Positions 4,631-5,832 of a stretch of DNA of 5,832 bases are shown here, in pieces. Both the position numbers and the translations under genes were made by a program. The stretch lies in contig DATADC010000112.1 of NCBI GenBank assembly GCA_036258735.1, positions 1 through 5,832 on the forward strand, given 5' to 3'. The stretch comes from JAPSGM01 sp036258735 (GTDB lineage: Bacteria; Chloroflexota; Limnocylindria; QHBO01). The notes beneath the pieces are model-generated. The model saw only the letters and a list, made by a program, of their open reading frames with translations. It was not told where the DNA came from and did no database searches. The stretch's first letter is position 1; the number at the start of each line of letters is the position of its first letter.

Positions 4631-5832
4631 TCAGACGGCGAGCGGCTCGCGGTACTCCCCGTACACGGCGCGCAGGGCGTTGCACATCTCGCCGATGGTG
4701 GCATAGGCCTGCACCGCCTCGATGATGGCGGGCATGAGGTTCACGTCGTCCCGCGCCGCTTCCTCACGCAGGCGCGTCATGGCCATGGCATGGGCGTCCG
4801 CGTCGCGCTCGGCACGAACGCGAGCCAGGCGGGCAAGGTGCCGGTGCTCCTGCTCCTCCGTGACCTCCAGTAGCGGGATGCCCAAATCCTCGTTTGGGTC
4901 GGCGTAGCGGGTGACGCCAACGATCTCCCGCTCGTGGGCCTCGAGCTCGCGCGCCTGCTCGTAGGCGGCATCGGCGATCTCGGCCTGCGGGAAGCCGGCC
5001 TCGATGGCCCTCACCATGCCGCCCATCTCGTCGATCTGCGAGATGTAGCGCCACGCCGCCTGCTCGGTCTGGTTGGTCAGGGTCTCGACGAAATAGGAGC
5101 CGGCAAGCGGATCCACCGTGTTTGCTGCGCCGGACTCCTCGGCGATGATCTGCTGCTGGCGCAACGCGAGCAGCGCGGCCTCCTCCGACGGCACAGCCCA
5201 GGCCTCGTCGTAGGCATCGGTGTGCATCGACTGCGTCCCGCCCAGGACGCCGGCGAGCGCCTGGATGGCGACGCGCGTGAGGTTGTTGAGCGGCTGCTGG
5301 GCGGTGAGCGAGACGCCCGCGGTCTGCGTGTGGAAGCGCATCCACGTGCTGCGCTCGTTCTCCGCGCCAAAGCGTTCGGTGGCGAGCTTGTACCAGATGC
5401 GCCGCGCGGCGCGGAACTTGGCGATCTCCTCGAAGAAGTCGTTGTGGCTGTTCCAGAAGAACAAGAGCCGTGGAGCGAAGTCATCGAAGCGCAGACCGCG
5501 GGCGAGCGCGTCCTCGACGTACGCGATGCCATCGGCGATCGTGAACGCCAGCTCCTGGACCGCGGTCGATCCCGCCTCACGGATGTGGTAGCCGCTGATG
5601 CTGATCGTGTTCCAGCGCGGCATCTCGCGCGTGCCGAACTCGACCGTATCGGTCACCAGCTTGAGCGACGGCGCCGGCGGGTAGATGTACTCCTTCTGGG
5701 CGATGAACTCCTTGAGAATGTCGTTCTGCAGCGTGCCCGCCAGGACGGCGCGCGGAACGCCCTTCTTCTCGGCGGCGACGATGTACATCGCCCAGATCAT
5801 CGCGGCGGGGGAGTTGATGGTCATCGAGGTGC
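4631..5832 (-). CDS. Cobalamin-dependent acyl-CoA mutase, large subunit, partial
   Basis: The window holds the last 399 complete codons of a methylmalonyl-CoA mutase-family large subunit; the frame stays open to the right edge. The enzyme rearranges the carbon skeleton of acyl-CoAs by an adenosylcobalamin radical mechanism. Numbering from the Met at 5824, an internal family residue in SMTIN, GTLQND at 30-35 holds the equivalent of Gln197 of the Propionibacterium enzyme, and GYHIREAG at 78-85 holds the His244 equivalent (His80). FHTQTAGVSLTAQQP and TVDPLAGSYFVE also match the barrel. Residue 43 (codon 5698-5696), aligned with Arg207 that binds the methylmalonyl carboxylate, is Gln, as in isobutyryl-CoA and 2-hydroxyisobutyryl-CoA mutases. 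The protein ends at EYREPLAV without a B12-binding domain, so a separate small subunit is needed; none lies in this window. Family is certain; substrate is inferred. Confidence 0.93.
   Translation of the reverse strand, partial: TSMTINSPAAMIWAMYIVAAEKKGVPRAVLAGTLQNDILKEFIAQKEYIYPPAPSLKLVTDTVEFGTREMPRWNTISISGYHIREAGSTAVQELAFTIADGIAYVEDALARGLRFDDFAPRLLFFWNSHNDFFEEIAKFRAARRIWYKLATERFGAENERSTWMRFHTQTAGVSLTAQQPLNNLTRVAIQALAGVLGGTQSMHTDAYDEAWAVPSEEAALLALRQQQIIAEESGAANTVDPLAGSYFVETLTNQTEQAAWRYISQIDEMGGMVRAIEAGFPQAEIADAAYEQARELEAHEREIVGVTRYADPNEDLGIPLLEVTEEQEHRHLARLARVRAERDADAHAMAMTRLREEAARDDVNLMPAIIEAVQAYATIGEMCNALRAVYGEYREPLAV

Noticed and set aside
4631..5832. Plain methylmalonyl-CoA mutase annotation
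   Set aside because: The residue aligned with Arg207 is Gln, so substrate should not be assumed from the family name.
1..5832. CRISPR array, insertion sequence or attachment site
   Set aside because: No regularly spaced direct repeats, transposase or integrase, or terminal inverted repeats were seen; all genes look like ordinary chromosomal ones.

Overview
The window is GC-rich, tightly packed bacterial chromosome. Seven genes are supported: six run leftward on the minus strand, and one very small gene is on the plus strand. Several traits together suggest a Chloroflexota-like organism, perhaps the Limnocylindria side, with Actinomycetota as the alternative. These traits are a cysteinyl-tRNA synthetase with some MshC-like motifs, a two-subunit acyl-CoA mutase type, a short secreted SpoIID-like protein and GTG starts with few good Shine-Dalgarno sites. 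The taxonomic call is inference; the window has no rRNA or other marker that settles it.

Right to left, in the direction of transcription of the minus genes: (1) 5832-4631 is the C-terminal two thirds of an adenosylcobalamin-dependent acyl-CoA mutase large subunit. It runs off the right edge and ends without a B12-binding domain. The position equivalent to Arg207 of methylmalonyl-CoA mutase is Gln, so it is better read as an isobutyryl-CoA or 2-hydroxyisobutyryl-CoA type mutase. (2) 4630-4388 has no gene; it holds one strong imperfect hairpin and a 12-bp palindrome. (3) 4387-3488 is a stand-alone 5'-3' exonuclease of the DNA polymerase I N-domain/FEN family. (4) 3428-2781 is a secreted SpoIID/LytB-like protein. 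(5) 2747-2388 is a one-helix membrane protein with a DUF5808-like tail. (6) 2351-1887 is a four-helix membrane protein resembling DUF2269.

On the left, a 35-residue single-helix membrane peptide (1762-1869, plus strand) converges on gene 6 and diverges from cysS (1660-374). The cysS stop overlaps by 4 bp the GTG of a multi-pass membrane protein that runs off the left edge, so those two are probably translationally coupled. The 101-bp cysS/small-peptide divergent region carries two inverted repeats.

The genes do not form one pathway. Genes 3-6 are spaced 33-59 bp apart and could be co-transcribed. However, TAnnnT hexamers 8-9 nt before the starts of genes 3, 4 and 6 suggest separate leaderless or near-leaderless promoters. 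The two points most worth following are the mutase substrate-site substitution and the CysRS that combines a complete synthetase zinc site with MshC-like motifs and a shortened C-terminus.
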